A DNA stretch of 36,743 bases from Paenibacillus cisolokensis (GTDB lineage Bacteria; Bacillota; Bacilli; Paenibacillales; Paenibacillaceae): NCBI RefSeq assembly GCF_018403665.1, contig NZ_BOVJ01000160.1, forward strand, positions 1-36,743, in the 5' to 3' direction. Shown one piece after another: positions 1 to 8,040 of this stretch. How positions within the stretch are numbered: position 1 is the first letter of the stretch; each line of letters starts with the position of its first letter. A program made the position numbers and the translations under genes. A model generated the notes under the pieces. It searched no databases. It was not told where the DNA came from and saw only the letters and a program-made list of their open reading frames with translations.

Positions 1-475
1 GGGTTTCCCAACAGCCTGATTATCGCAGCAATTTGACCCGTTTTGACCATTTACGCCCGAAAAAGCTGCACTTTTGCAGCATTGTTCATCGTATCGATAC
101 CAAATGTCCCGGATCAAGCGAAAGTGAAAAGTCGCTGGGCTTTCGGTGGTTTTTCAACAAAATTAAGTGCGGCCGTTCAAGCCCGGGGCGGATTTCGTTG
201 ATGGGATAAGGTTCCGAAATCCGGGGAACATGGGGAACTTTTCATGCCATGAAGATTTAACATGTTGAACAAGATTACGGGTCGCGCCGTGTCCGGAAGC
301 GCTGGAGTGATACGGCTGATTTTCCGGACGCTTCCGGTGCGCGTCTGACGTCGATTTGACCGTAGCGAAGGCGATGTCTTTGCCGGGAATCTCCATATCG
401 ATCGCCGACATGCGGTTTCACCGGCCCGCTCCCGGACACCGGGCTTTGGCGGCGTCCGGGGACTTGCGGCATGCG
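1..475. other. Gene-free left edge
   Basis: No frame here has both a credible ribosome binding site and a recognisable protein. The longest open frames are minus-strand, 80-100 codons, rich in Arg/Ser/Pro, and look like chance. Two structures stand out: a hairpin at 65-80 reading as a minus-strand terminator, and a 9-bp inverted repeat (CCGGAAGCG at 293-301, CGCTTCCGG at 329-337) with a 27-nt loop and no T-run. The stretch may be the 3' flank of the minus-strand merR/AHSA1 operon. Confidence 0.5.
60..80 (-). terminator. Rho-independent terminator, minus strand
   Basis: Read on the minus strand, GCTGCA and TGCAGC form a 6-bp perfect stem around a 4-base AAAG loop, followed directly by TTTTTC. 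It is the first terminator-like structure downstream of the minus-strand AHSA1 gene, although nearly 400 bases beyond its stop codon. Confidence 0.5.
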
Positions 476-907
476 TCATAGAACGGCGCCGAGCTTGTCC
501 AATAACGCTTTGGTGCCGTGTTCGCGCTGCTCGGGCGCATCGAGGCCGTCGAGGAAGGCGCCCTGCTCCGTATAAAGAAGCCGCGTTCCCGTCTCGGTCC
601 GCTGAAATTCTACGGTTACGACAGAAGCCGATATCCGTCTTTCGTCCATATCCATGACGTAGGAGTAGACGATGCGCTTGTCCGGCACGATATCTTCATA
701 GCGCGCGTCGAACGTATAGATCGGGCCGCCCGGAGGGCCGCCGTGGTTGAACTCCCGGCCGCCGACCCGGAATTCGAAGACTTCGGCTTTCGGAAACCAT
801 TGCGCTTTGGCCGAAGGGTCGGCCCACGCGGCGAATACTTGCTCGGGCGAAGCTTCGTATTGGCGCTCGATGACAAAGGTAGAATGCTGTACGGATCGTT
901 CATTCAT
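476..907 (-). CDS. SRPBCC / AHSA1-type protein
   Basis: This 143-residue protein has the START/SRPBCC fold layout of the AHSA1 (Hsp90 ATPase activator homologue-like) family. The N-terminal 'ERQYEASPEQVFAAWADP' is the family's opening strand and helix; then come 'QWFPKAE', a 'GGREFNHGGPPGG' turn, the 'RIVYSYVMD' strand, and a C-terminal helix in 'REHGTKALLDKLGAVL'. Such proteins bind small hydrophobic ligands in a helix-grip pocket; the ligand is not predictable here. I chose ATG at 907 because GGAGGA sits 7 bases upstream. The start overlaps the last 8 bases of the merR gene, so the two are probably translationally coupled. Bacillales often pair AHSA1 proteins with a small regulator in this way. 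The frame is open further upstream but that part overlaps merR and lacks a binding site. Confidence 0.8.
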   Translation of the reverse strand: MNERSVQHSTFVIERQYEASPEQVFAAWADPSAKAQWFPKAEVFEFRVGGREFNHGGPPGGPIYTFDARYEDIVPDKRIVYSYVMDMDERRISASVVTVEFQRTETGTRLLYTEQGAFLDGLDAPEQREHGTKALLDKLGAVL

Positions 908-1409
908 TCGGTTTTCCTCCTTCGTGACGGCGGTTCGGTCTGCCGCCAAGATAATCGCCCAATCGGTCGAGATGCGTATTCCAGCTCTTTTGCCGCTCGG
1001 CAAAGTATTGTTCATGACTCATTCTCATCGCACGGAATATTTGGGTGAAATCCTCCACCGTCAATCGGTCTTTGCCCCGCATCAGGACGGAGATCTGTTC
1101 CAATTCCCGAAGCAGCTTTTGCTGGACGCTTATCGTTTCCTTCAGGCGTACGATTTGCAGGGACACGAGATCGAAAAGGCTCAGGGCTTCGCCGGCCAGC
1201 ACGGATTTAATCTGATCGAGCGGCAATCCCAGCTCCTTCAGAGACAGAATTTGCTGCAATCGCGCGATGTCGGATTCCGTATAGAGCCTGTGACCGGATT
1301 TCGTGTGGCCGGAAGGCGAGAATAGCCCGATCTGGTCATAATAACGCAGGGTACGAACCGTCAATCCCGTCAAAGCGGCAAGCTCTCCGACTTTCCATTC
1401 CTTGCTCAT
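900..1409 (-). CDS. MerR-family transcriptional regulator
   Basis: This 169-residue protein begins with a MerR winged helix-turn-helix: 'WKVGELAALTGLTVRTLRYYDQIGLF' (residues about 5-30), then 'GHRLYTESDIARLQQILSLKELGLPLDQIK'. A long dimerisation helix rich in Leu/Gln/Glu follows. The C-terminal part ('LTVEDFTQIFRAMRMSHEQYF') recalls the start of the TipA/Mta effector region but is too short for a full TipAS domain, and there is no cysteine metal site, so a metal sensor is unlikely. I chose ATG at 1409 rather than the in-frame ATG at 1415, because AGGGG lies about 6 bases before 1409 but directly abuts 1415. It overlaps the AHSA1 gene by 8 bases. The 19-bp promoter spacer upstream is typical of MerR autoregulation. 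Confidence 0.88.
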   Translation of the reverse strand: MSKEWKVGELAALTGLTVRTLRYYDQIGLFSPSGHTKSGHRLYTESDIARLQQILSLKELGLPLDQIKSVLAGEALSLFDLVSLQIVRLKETISVQQKLLRELEQISVLMRGKDRLTVEDFTQIFRAMRMSHEQYFAERQKSWNTHLDRLGDYLGGRPNRRHEGGKPNE

Positions 1410-1452
1410 GATCATCCCCTTTGCTGGCGCCAGACATTTTACCGGTATTTTT

Positions 1453-1483
1453 ACTATAAAACATGACGTTACGTAAGCTGCAA
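1453..1483 (-). promoter_or_regulatory. MerR-type promoter, 19-bp spacer
   Basis: On the minus strand TTGCAG (1478-1483) and TATAGT (1453-1458) are separated by exactly 19 bases. This overlong spacer is the hallmark of promoters remodelled by MerR proteins. The spacer contains ACGT-A-ACGT, a small dyad near its centre. Transcription would run into the merR/AHSA1 pair, so I infer autoregulation. Confidence 0.6.
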
Positions 1484-1503
1484 CCCTGTATATCCATTTT
1501 TGG

Positions 1504-1529
1504 AAAAAAAGAAAACCGCCTCACGGGCG
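1504..1529 (-). terminator. Possible terminator after lipoprotein gene
   Basis: On the minus strand a 4-bp stem (CGCC / GGCG, loop CGTGA) is followed by TTTTCTTTTTTT. The T-run is convincing and the stem is short. It lies about 90 bases beyond the lipoprotein stop codon and before the merR promoter. Confidence 0.35.
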
Positions 1530-1558
1530 ATTGTAGGTTTGCGTCTTCCGTATCGGGG

Positions 1559-1601
1559 GTTAGCTCGTTCGTCGAAGGAGGTTAGCTCGTTCGCCGAAGG
1601 A
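1559..1601. repeat. Two-copy 21-bp tandem repeat plus hairpin
   Basis: GTTAGCTCGTTCGTCGAAGGA at 1559-1579 recurs at 1581-1601 with one change (T to C), a period of 22. The second copy runs into a perfect 7-bp hairpin, GCCGAAG (1593-1599) with CTTCGGC (1603-1609). It sits just downstream of the minus-strand lipoprotein gene. I see no function. Confidence 0.6.
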
Positions 1602-1620
1602 ACTTCGGCAGAAGCTTCTC

Positions 1621-2067
1621 CTACTGTCCGAGCTGCCGGATCTGGTCCAACGTCTGCGTGATCTGGTCGACCGTCTGCAGCAGGGGCGAATCAAGGAGCG
1701 AACGCACGTCAGTCCCGGATGCGAGCCGATCCAGCCAGAGGTTCACCTCGCGCATCAGCGCCTCGTTGTATTCCGCCAACCGGGCGTGCATGTCCGCCGC
1801 AAAAGCGGGGGCTTCGATTTGGCGGAACGACTCGATGTTCTGTTTCATCCGTTCGAATTCGCCGATCAGTTCCTCCCGTGAAGCCGCGTCGAAAGGCGTC
1901 TGCTCCGCCAGCGCCGATACGCGCTCCGAGAAACGGGCGGCGCTGTCGATATAAGCGGTCGCTTCGCTTACATCATTGACGGAACGGTCCACGCTCTCCC
2001 GCAGGGAACAGCCGGCCAGCCAGACACTGGCAAGCAGAAGTCCGAAGACAAGCTTTATCGATCTCAT
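1621..2067 (-). CDS. Small lipoprotein, DUF6376-like
   Basis: This 148-residue protein starts with a lipoprotein signal: 'MRSIKLVF', a hydrophobic stretch, then the lipobox 'LAGC' with the acylated cysteine near residue 20. The mature part is mostly helical ('SRSVNDVSEATAYIDSAARF'-like helix, 'EELIGEFERMKQNIESFRQI', a C-terminal 'TVDQITQTLDQIRQLGQ'). This matches the short Bacillales lipoproteins grouped as DUF6376, whose function is unknown. It should sit on the outer face of the membrane. I chose ATG at 2067; GGAGGAG lies about 13 bases upstream, slightly far, and an in-frame GTG four codons earlier is too close to that site. The gene is divergent from hpf, and the shared intergenic region holds a CodY box, so it too may be nutrient regulated. 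Confidence 0.7.
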   Translation of the reverse strand: MRSIKLVFGLLLASVWLAGCSLRESVDRSVNDVSEATAYIDSAARFSERVSALAEQTPFDAASREELIGEFERMKQNIESFRQIEAPAFAADMHARLAEYNEALMREVNLWLDRLASGTDVRSLLDSPLLQTVDQITQTLDQIRQLGQ

Positions 2068-2163
2068 GGGATGAATCACACTCCTCCGTTGTAAAGGTAC
2101 GGCCATACGACACATACCGATCGGAGGGTTGTCAGGTTTCAGGCCATACAAGGCCCGAAATAT

Positions 2164-2178
2164 AATTTTCAGAAAATT
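2164..2178. promoter_or_regulatory. CodY box (perfect consensus)
   Basis: AATTTTCAGAAAATT is an exact 15/15 match to the published CodY consensus AATTTTCWGAAAATT and is a perfect 7-1-7 palindrome. It lies 22 bases upstream of the hpf -35 hexamer and about 97 bases upstream of the divergent lipoprotein start. CodY is the GTP- and branched-chain-amino-acid-sensing repressor of Firmicutes. Confidence 0.8.
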
Positions 2179-2200
2179 CACATATTATATGCCGATGTTT

Positions 2201-2229
2201 TTGAATCGGGCTTTCGCATATGATATAAT
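2201..2229 (+). promoter_or_regulatory. hpf promoter (sigma-A type)
   Basis: TTGAAT (2201-2206), a 17-base spacer and TATAAT (2224-2229) make a near-consensus vegetative promoter ending 26 bases before the hpf start codon. I did not find a clear sigma-B or sigma-H motif, which control the homologue in B. subtilis. Confidence 0.7.
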
Positions 2230-2255
2230 AAGGTTAAGTAAAGGAGGAGTGCCCC

Positions 2256-2810
2256 ATGAAATACATTGTTCGAGGTCAAAACCTTCAAGTGACGGACGCA
2301 TTGCGCGAACACGTCGAGAAGAAGCTCAGCCGCCTGGAAAAGTATTTTGAAGCACCGATTACCTCCGAAACGACCGTCACGATGTCGGTCACCCGAAACA
2401 AGCACGCCGTCGAAGTGACGATTCCGCTGCCGGGCCTTATGCTCAGAGCGGAAGAAAAATCCGACGATATGTATGCTTCGGTCGACCTCGTGGTGGACAA
2501 ACTGGAACGCCAGATCCGCAAGCATAAAACGAAATTGAACCGCAAACTTCGTCAGGACGGAGGCAGCATCCGGACGTCTTTCCGGGAGGAAGGTTCGGCT
2601 GTCCGAGTTGTAGACGAGGAGGAGGAGGACGATCTCAAGGTTGTCCGGACCAAGCGGTTCACGCTCAAACCGATGGACGTCGAAGAAGCGATACTTCAGA
2701 TGAATTTGGTCGGACATAATTTCTTCGTGTTTTCCAACATCGATACGCAGGAAGTCAATGTCGTCTATAAGCGAAACGATGGCACATACGGATTGATTGA
2801 ACAAGGCTGA
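2256..2810 (+). CDS. hpf: Long-form ribosome hibernation promoting factor
   Basis: This 184-residue protein is a long-form HPF (RaiA/YvyD family). Residues 1 to about 100 form the S30AE domain that binds the 30S decoding region ('MKYIVRGQNLQVTDALREHVEKK', then the basic 'ERQIRKHKTKLNRK'). An acidic linker (about 115-128) leads to the C-terminal dimerisation domain ('VVRTKRFTLKPMDVEEAILQMNLVGHNFFVFSN'). Long HPF alone makes inactive 100S ribosome dimers in stationary phase or starvation. ATG at 2256 follows AAAGGAGGAG by a few bases. The gene has its own promoter and a terminator before secA, so it is probably monocistronic. The CodY box upstream suggests repression while amino acids and GTP are plentiful, which would suit a starvation factor. 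Placement next to secA matches B. subtilis. Confidence 0.95.
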   Translation: MKYIVRGQNLQVTDALREHVEKKLSRLEKYFEAPITSETTVTMSVTRNKHAVEVTIPLPGLMLRAEEKSDDMYASVDLVVDKLERQIRKHKTKLNRKLRQDGGSIRTSFREEGSAVRVVDEEEEDDLKVVRTKRFTLKPMDVEEAILQMNLVGHNFFVFSNIDTQEVNVVYKRNDGTYGLIEQG

Positions 2811-2850
2811 TACTTACCTCTAACCTGATGTACCCGCGAATAGAGATTGC

Positions 2851-2888
2851 GCCCTTTCTCCCTTTCGGAGAAGGGGCTTTACTTGTTT
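2851..2888 (+). terminator. Terminator after hpf
   Basis: GCCCTTTCTCC (2851-2861) pairs with GGAGAAGGGGC (2867-2877) over 11 bp with one G-U, loop CTTTC, followed by the weak T-tract TTTACTTGTTT. It separates hpf from secA. Confidence 0.7.
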
Positions 2889-2949
2889 CGCAGGCCGGCA
2901 ACCTTTCGCGGCCGTCTCCCGTCTTATACTGGAAAACAGCCGCCTCTCG

Positions 2950-2978
2950 TTGCGGCAAAGATAGCAAACTGTTACAAT
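2950..2978 (+). promoter_or_regulatory. secA promoter
   Basis: TTGCGG (2950-2955), 17 bases and TACAAT (2973-2978) lie 34 bases upstream of the secA start, downstream of the hpf terminator. Confidence 0.6.
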
Positions 2979-3012
2979 TTAAACTAAACGTGTTTGACGA
3001 AAGGGGAAGACC

Positions 3013-5517
3013 ATGCTCGGACTTGTAAAGAAGATATTCGGCGATGCCAACGAGCGCGAGGTCAAACGGCTCATGAAGACCGTGGAGAAGATCAACGCGA
3101 TGGAGCCGACGTTCGCGGCGCTTTCCGACGACGCGCTGCGGGCGAAAACCGAGGAGTTCAAATCCCGTATCGAAAAAGGCGAAACGCTTGACGAATTGCT
3201 CCCCGAAGCATTCGCGACCGTGCGCGAAGGGTCGAAGCGCGCACTGGGCATGCGCCATTTTGACGTGCAGCTGATCGGCGGGATGGTTCTTCACGACGGC
3301 AAAATTGCCGAAATGAAAACCGGCGAGGGCAAGACGCTGGTGGCGACGCTCCCCGTCTATCTGAATGCGCTGCTCGGCAAAGGCGTCCACGTCGTAACGG
3401 TTAACGACTACCTTGCCCAGCGTGACAGCCAGCAGATGGGCAAGCTGTACGAGTTTCTCGGACTGACGGTCGGCTGCAACCTGCACGGACTTTCGCACGA
3501 GGAGAAGCAGCGGGCATACGCATGCGATATTACGTACGGTACGAACAATGAATTCGGTTTCGATTACCTCCGCGACAACATGGTGCTTTACAAGGAGCAA
3601 ATGGTCCAGCGGCCGCTTTATTACGCCATCATTGACGAAGTGGATTCCATTCTCATCGACGAAGCGCGGACGCCGCTCATCATTTCCGGACAAGCCGCCA
3701 AGTCGACGGAGCTGTATTATGCGGCAGACCGGTTCGTGAGCCGTCTGAAGCCGGAAGAAGACTATACGATCGATGTCAAGCTGCGCAATGCGGTGCTGAC
3801 GGAAGCCGGCGTGGAGAAAGCGGAGCGGGCGTTCGGTATCGACAATCTGTTCGACCACGCTCACGTCCTGTTAAACCATCATATCCAGCAGGCGCTGAAG
3901 GCGCATGCCATTATGAAACGCGACGTCGATTATGTCGTGCAGAACGACGAAGTCGTCATCGTCGACGAATTTACCGGCCGCCTCATGTCCGGCCGCCGTT
4001 ACAGCGACGGTCTCCATCAGGCGATCGAGGCGAAGGAAGGCCTCAAAGTCCAGAACGAAAGCATGACGCTGGCGACGATTACCTTCCAGAACTACTTCCG
4101 GATGTACCGCAAGCTGGCGGGGATGACCGGTACGGCCAAAACCGAGGAAGAAGAGTTCAAGAAAATTTACGGGCTGGATGTCGTGCAAATTCCGACGAAC
4201 CGCCAGATGATCCGCCAGGACTTGCCGGATGTTGTCTATAAGACGGAGCAGGGCAAGTTCAAGGCGGTCGTGGAGGAAATCGTCCGGCGCCATCAGAACA
4301 ATCAGCCCGTTCTGGTCGGCACCGTCTCGATCGAGAACTCCGAGAAGCTCTCGGAAATGCTGAAGCGGCGCGGTATTCCCCACAAAGTGCTGAACGCGAA
4401 GTATCATGCCGAAGAAGCGGAAATCATTTCGCGGGCCGGACAACCCGGCGCCGTCACGATTGCGACGAATATGGCCGGCCGCGGTACGGATATTTTGCTC
4501 GGAGAAGGCGTAGCCGAGCTTGGCGGCTTGCATATTATCGGGACGGAACGGCATGAGAGCCGCCGGATCGACAACCAGCTGCGCGGCCGGGCGGGACGTC
4601 AGGGCGACCCCGGCTCCTCGCAATTTTATTTGTCGCTGGAAGACGAACTGATGCGCCGCTTCGGTTCCGAGAATATTATGGGGATGATGGATCGGCTCGG
4701 TTTCAGCGAAGACGAGCCGATCGAGAGCAAGCTCATTACCCGGGCGATCGAATCGGCGCAGAAGCGGGTAGAGGGCAGCAACTTCGATACGCGGAAAATC
4801 GTCCTGCAATATGACGACGTCATGAACCAGCAGCGGGAGATCATTTACAAGCAGCGCCGCGAAGTGCTCGGTTCGGACAACATTCGCGAGATCGTGCTGG
4901 AGATGATCAAGCCGGTTATCGAGCGGATCGTCGAAGCGCATACGGCAGAGGATATTCCCGAAGAGTGGGATTTGCAGGCCATCGTCGATTACGCCCATGC
5001 CACCTTCCTCCAGGAGGGAACCTTGACGAAGGACGACCTGTGGGGCAAAGAGAAGGACGAGATCGTCGACTATCTCTACGACAAGGTCGTCGAGCTGTAC
5101 GATCGCCGCGAGCAGGAGATCGGACCGGAGACGATGCGGGAATTCGAGAAGGTTGTCGTGCTTCGGGCGGTCGACAGCAAATGGATGGACCATATCGACG
5201 CCATGGACCAGCTGCGTCAGGGCATTCATCTGCGCGCATACGGCGGCACCGATCCGCTGCGGGAGTACCAGATTGAAGGCTTCGAAATGTTCCAGGAGAT
5301 GATTGCGCATATCCAGGAAGAAGTCGCGAAGTATATCATGAAAGCCCATGTCGAGCACAATCTGGAGCGTCAGGAGGTCGCCAAGGGGCAGACGGAATCC
5401 GGCGGCAGCAGCGAACCGAAGCAGAAGCGTCCGGTGAAGCGCGAAGAGCGTATCGGGCGCAACGATCCGTGCCCATGCGGCAGCGGCAAGAAATATAAAT
5501 TTTGCCACGGGAAGTAA
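3013..5517 (+). CDS. secA: Preprotein translocase ATPase SecA
   Basis: This 834-residue protein is the motor that pushes unfolded preproteins through SecYEG using ATP. Visible landmarks are the N-terminal '[20 protein letters not shown]', Walker A 'MKTGEGKT' (about residues 101-108), the '[17 protein letters not shown]' motif, the DEAD-type Walker B '[17 protein letters not shown]', NBD2 motifs '[13 protein letters not shown]' and '[15 protein letters not shown]', and a C-terminal zinc-binding SEC-C tail with '[14 protein letters not shown]' preceded by a basic linker. Length is typical for Firmicutes SecA1. ATG at 3013 follows AAAGGGGAAG. The zinc tail is the SecB/ribosome-docking type although Bacillales generally lack SecB. 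prfB follows after 47 bases with no terminator, so the two are probably cotranscribed. Confidence 0.97.
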   Translation: MLGLVKKIFGDANEREVKRLMKTVEKINAMEPTFAALSDDALRAKTEEFKSRIEKGETLDELLPEAFATVREGSKRALGMRHFDVQLIGGMVLHDGKIAEMKTGEGKTLVATLPVYLNALLGKGVHVVTVNDYLAQRDSQQMGKLYEFLGLTVGCNLHGLSHEEKQRAYACDITYGTNNEFGFDYLRDNMVLYKEQMVQRPLYYAIIDEVDSILIDEARTPLIISGQAAKSTELYYAADRFVSRLKPEEDYTIDVKLRNAVLTEAGVEKAERAFGIDNLFDHAHVLLNHHIQQALKAHAIMKRDVDYVVQNDEVVIVDEFTGRLMSGRRYSDGLHQAIEAKEGLKVQNESMTLATITFQNYFRMYRKLAGMTGTAKTEEEEFKKIYGLDVVQIPTNRQMIRQDLPDVVYKTEQGKFKAVVEEIVRRHQNNQPVLVGTVSIENSEKLSEMLKRRGIPHKVLNAKYHAEEAEIISRAGQPGAVTIATNMAGRGTDILLGEGVAELGGLHIIGTERHESRRIDNQLRGRAGRQGDPGSSQFYLSLEDELMRRFGSENIMGMMDRLGFSEDEPIESKLITRAIESAQKRVEGSNFDTRKIVLQYDDVMNQQREIIYKQRREVLGSDNIREIVLEMIKPVIERIVEAHTAEDIPEEWDLQAIVDYAHATFLQEGTLTKDDLWGKEKDEIVDYLYDKVVELYDRREQEIGPETMREFEKVVVLRAVDSKWMDHIDAMDQLRQGIHLRAYGGTDPLREYQIEGFEMFQEMIAHIQEEVAKYIMKAHVEHNLERQEVAKGQTESGGSSEPKQKRPVKREERIGRNDPCPCGSGKKYKFCHGK

Positions 5518-5564
5518 ATCGGCAAGTCAGCCGGGCAACTACAAATTTGAGGTGAAGCAAAGCT

Positions 5565-6672
5565 ATGATCGACGTTGCGGTAAAGCAAGATTTGCGCGAA
5601 ATGGCTAAGCGGCTCCAAGATCTCAGGGGGTCTCTTTGACTTAGATCTGAAGCGTGAAATGATCGCGAACTATGAAGTAAAAATGTCCGCGCCCGATTTT
5701 TGGGACGACAACGAGCGGGCGCAGAGCTTGATTTCCGAGCTGAACGGCATCAAGTCCGTCGTCGAGCAATACGAGAAGCTGGTCGCCGAACAGGAGGACC
5801 TGCAGGCGATGCTGGAGCTGGCGGAAGAGGAAGGCGACGAATCGCTGGAGGAGGAGCTTGCGCAAGGCGTTGCGGAGCTTGTCCGGAAGGTCGGCGAATT
5901 CGAGCTGCAGCTGCTGCTCAACCAGCCGTACGACAAGCTCAACGCCATCCTGGAGCTGCATCCCGGCGCGGGCGGCACCGAATCCCAGGACTGGGCCCAG
6001 ATGCTCTACCGAATGTATACGCGCTGGGCGGAGAAGCGGGGCTTCAAGGTCGAAGTGCTCGACTATCTTCCGGGCGACGAGGCCGGCATCAAGAGCGTCT
6101 CCCTTCTGATTAAAGGGTACAACGCCTACGGTTATCTGAAAGCGGAGAAGGGCGTGCATCGGCTGGTGCGGATTTCCCCGTTCGATGCTTCCGGACGCCG
6201 TCATACCTCGTTCGTATCCTGCGACGTCGTGCCGGAAATCGACGACAGCATCGAGATCGAGATTCGTCCCGAAGACCTGAAAATCGATACGTACCGTTCC
6301 AGCGGCGCGGGCGGCCAGCACGTCAACAAGACGGAGTCGGCGATCCGGATTACGCATATTCCGACGGGCATCGTTGTGGCCTGCCAGACGGAGCGTTCCC
6401 AGATTCAAAACCGGGAACGGGCCATGAACATGCTGCGTTCCAAGCTGTACGAGCGGAAGATCGAGGAGCAGCAGCGCGAGCTGGCGGAAATTCGCGGAGA
6501 GCAGCAGGACATTGCCTGGGGAAGCCAGATCCGCTCTTATGTGTTCCATCCGTACAGCATGGTGAAGGATCATCGGACCTCCGTGGAAACGGGCAACGTC
6601 GGCGCGGTGATGGACGGCGATCTGGACCTGTTCATCGACGCTTACTTGCGCAGCCAGATCCGGAAGGAATAG
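5565..6672 (+). CDS. prfB: Peptide chain release factor 2 (programmed +1 frameshift)
   Basis: RF2 recognises UGA and UAA stop codons and triggers peptide release. The zero frame runs ATG (5565) for 24 codons to an in-frame TGA at 5637-5639; a +1 slip on CTT continues at GAC (5638) to the TAG at 6670-6672, giving about 368 residues, the normal RF2 length. Seen in the sequence are the UGA/UAA-reading tripeptide SPF in '[16 protein letters not shown]' and the catalytic GGQ in '[18 protein letters not shown]'. GAGGTGA lies about 9 bases before the ATG. The frameshift autoregulates RF2: low RF2 stalls on the UGA and favours slipping. It is 47 bases downstream of secA, as in B. subtilis, and has a strong terminator after it. 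Confidence 0.97.
5624..5640 (+). promoter_or_regulatory. RF2 programmed +1 frameshift site
   Basis: The elements are AGGGGG, acting as an internal Shine-Dalgarno, then TCT, the slippery CTT, the stop TGA and a following C (CTTTGAC). This is the canonical prfB recoding cassette; reading shifts from CTT to TTT and resumes at GAC. Confidence 0.95.
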
Positions 6673-6713
6673 GCGCCGCGCTATACGGCGGCAACCGGAA
6701 CAAACGGCCGGAC

Positions 6714-6768
6714 AAAGAGTTCCGACACTTGATCGATTCGATCGACAGGTGCGGAACTCTTTTTGATT
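6714..6768 (+). terminator. Terminator after prfB
   Basis: AAAGAGTTCCG (6714-6724) pairs perfectly with CGGAACTCTTT (6752-6762), with further pairing (CACTTG / CAGGTG) inside and a TTTTT run at 6760-6764. It closes the secA-prfB unit before the arginine operon. Confidence 0.85.
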
Positions 6769-6784
6769 TCCCAGGCATTCGAGC

Positions 6785-6802
6785 ATTGTATTTATATTAA
6801 TC
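6785..6802 (+). promoter_or_regulatory. ARG box 1 (ArgR/AhrC operator)
   Basis: ATTGTATTTATATTAATC fits the ARG-box pattern TNTGNATWWWWATNCANA with three mismatches. It covers the -35 hexamer of the arg promoter and lies 2 bp before a better box on the same face of the helix. Confidence 0.55.
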
Positions 6803-6814
6803 CGAGTGTATAAT
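6786..6814 (+). promoter_or_regulatory. argC operon promoter
   Basis: TTGTAT (6786-6791), a 17-base spacer and TATAAT (6809-6814) form a strong vegetative promoter about 85 bases upstream of argC. Both hexamers lie inside ARG boxes. A weaker second candidate (TTTCCA 6835-6840, 17 bases, TACAAT 6858-6863) is closer to the gene. Confidence 0.75.
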
Positions 6815-6822
6815 AATACGAA
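6805..6822 (+). promoter_or_regulatory. ARG box 2 (ArgR/AhrC operator)
   Basis: AGTGTATAATAATACGAA matches TNTGNATWWWWATNCANA at all but two positions and covers the -10 hexamer. Its start is 20 bp from that of box 1 with a 2-bp gap, the tandem arrangement used by the hexameric arginine repressor. Confidence 0.7.
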
Positions 6823-6900
6823 AACCGGCGGGTATTTCCACTGTCATTCGGATCATGTACAATTAGATAGTTAGGAATATAAGATAGGAGAGACGGACCC

Positions 6901-7950
6901 ATGAGTTCCAAGGTGAAGGTGGCGATTATCGGCTCGACCGGCTACGGAGGCGTCGAGCTGATTCGTCTGTTGGCGTCGCATCCGAACGCCGAAGTGACGT
7001 CGGTCGTATCGTCGTCCAGCGCCGGCTCCTCGATTGCGGAGGGCTATCCGCATTTGACCGACATTCGCGCCGACACGCTGGACGGCGTCGACGCGGCGGC
7101 GATCCGGGCCAAGGCCGACGTCGTGTTTACGGCTACGCCGGCGGGCGTAGCGGCAAAGCTGGCGCCGGAACTGCTGGAGAAGGGTTTGAACGTTATCGAT
7201 TTGTCCGGCGATTACCGGCTTCGCTCGGCGGAGGTTTACCGCGAATGGTACAAGAAGGAGCCGGCCGACGCGCGGTATTTGGCCGAAGCGGTATACGGCC
7301 TGGCCGAAATTTACGGAGACAGGGTGCGGGGAGCCCGTCTCATTTCCAATCCGGGCTGTTATCCGACGGCGACGCTGCTCGGTCTGCTGCCAGCGGTAGC
7401 CGAAGGCTATATCGACCCGGCGACAATTATTATCGATGCCAAGTCGGGCGTATCCGGAGCCGGGCGCGGCGCGAGTCTCGGCACTCATTATTCGGAACTG
7501 AACGAAAACTTCAAAGCTTATAAAGTGAACAAGCATCAGCATATTCCGGAAATCGAGCAGGTGCTGTCCGATACGGCCGGCCGTCCGGTCGTGACGACCT
7601 TTACGACGCATCTTGTGCCGATGACGCGCGGTATTATGAGCACGATGTACGCGACGGTACGGGAAGGGCTGAAGACCGCAGATTTCATCGAGCTGTACCG
7701 CCGTTATTACGAGGGGCGGCGCTTCGTCCGGGTCCGTCCGGAAGGCGTCCTGCCGGCGACGAAGGAAGTATGGGGCTCGAATTATTGCGATATCGGGTTC
7801 GCGGTCGACGAACGGACCGGCAGAGTGACGATCGTTTCGGTGATCGACAATCTGGTCAAGGGAGCGGCCGGTCAGGCCATTCAGAACCTGAACCTGTCCA
7901 TGGGCTGGGACGAAACGCTCGGCCTGAATTTTATTCCGGCCTATCCGTAA
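6901..7950 (+). CDS. argC: N-acetyl-gamma-glutamyl-phosphate reductase
   Basis: This 349-residue enzyme reduces N-acetylglutamyl phosphate to N-acetylglutamate semialdehyde with NADPH, step 3 of arginine synthesis. The N-terminus has the nucleotide-binding 'VAIIGSTGYGGVELIRLL'; the catalytic cysteine is in 'ISNPGCYPTATLL' (about residue 150); 'KSGVSGAGRGASLGTHYSE' and 'KHQHIPEIEQ' are further family signatures. Length is typical of the short (type 1) ArgC. ATG at 6901 follows AGGAGAG by 8 bases. It is first in a seven-gene plus-strand operon and is headed by a promoter overlapped by two ARG boxes, so arginine repression is expected. Confidence 0.96.
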   Translation: MSSKVKVAIIGSTGYGGVELIRLLASHPNAEVTSVVSSSSAGSSIAEGYPHLTDIRADTLDGVDAAAIRAKADVVFTATPAGVAAKLAPELLEKGLNVIDLSGDYRLRSAEVYREWYKKEPADARYLAEAVYGLAEIYGDRVRGARLISNPGCYPTATLLGLLPAVAEGYIDPATIIIDAKSGVSGAGRGASLGTHYSELNENFKAYKVNKHQHIPEIEQVLSDTAGRPVVTTFTTHLVPMTRGIMSTMYATVREGLKTADFIELYRRYYEGRRFVRVRPEGVLPATKEVWGSNYCDIGFAVDERTGRVTIVSVIDNLVKGAAGQAIQNLNLSMGWDETLGLNFIPAYP

Positions 7951-8040
7951 GATACAAGGCCGATCGAAGCGGCGGCGGTCCGGAAGTTTGCCGGCCGAGC
8001 GCGGCACGTCTATATTCATGGCGAAGGAGAAACGATTCAG

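Noticed and set aside
163-479. Minus-strand open frames of 80-100 codons at the left edge
   Set aside because: No ribosome site with sensible spacing, no family resemblance, low-complexity Arg/Ser/Pro composition.
5637-5639. prfB as a pseudogene or a selenocysteine gene because of the in-frame TGA
   Set aside because: The stop sits in the canonical RF2 frameshift cassette, and the downstream frame carries intact SPF and GGQ motifs.
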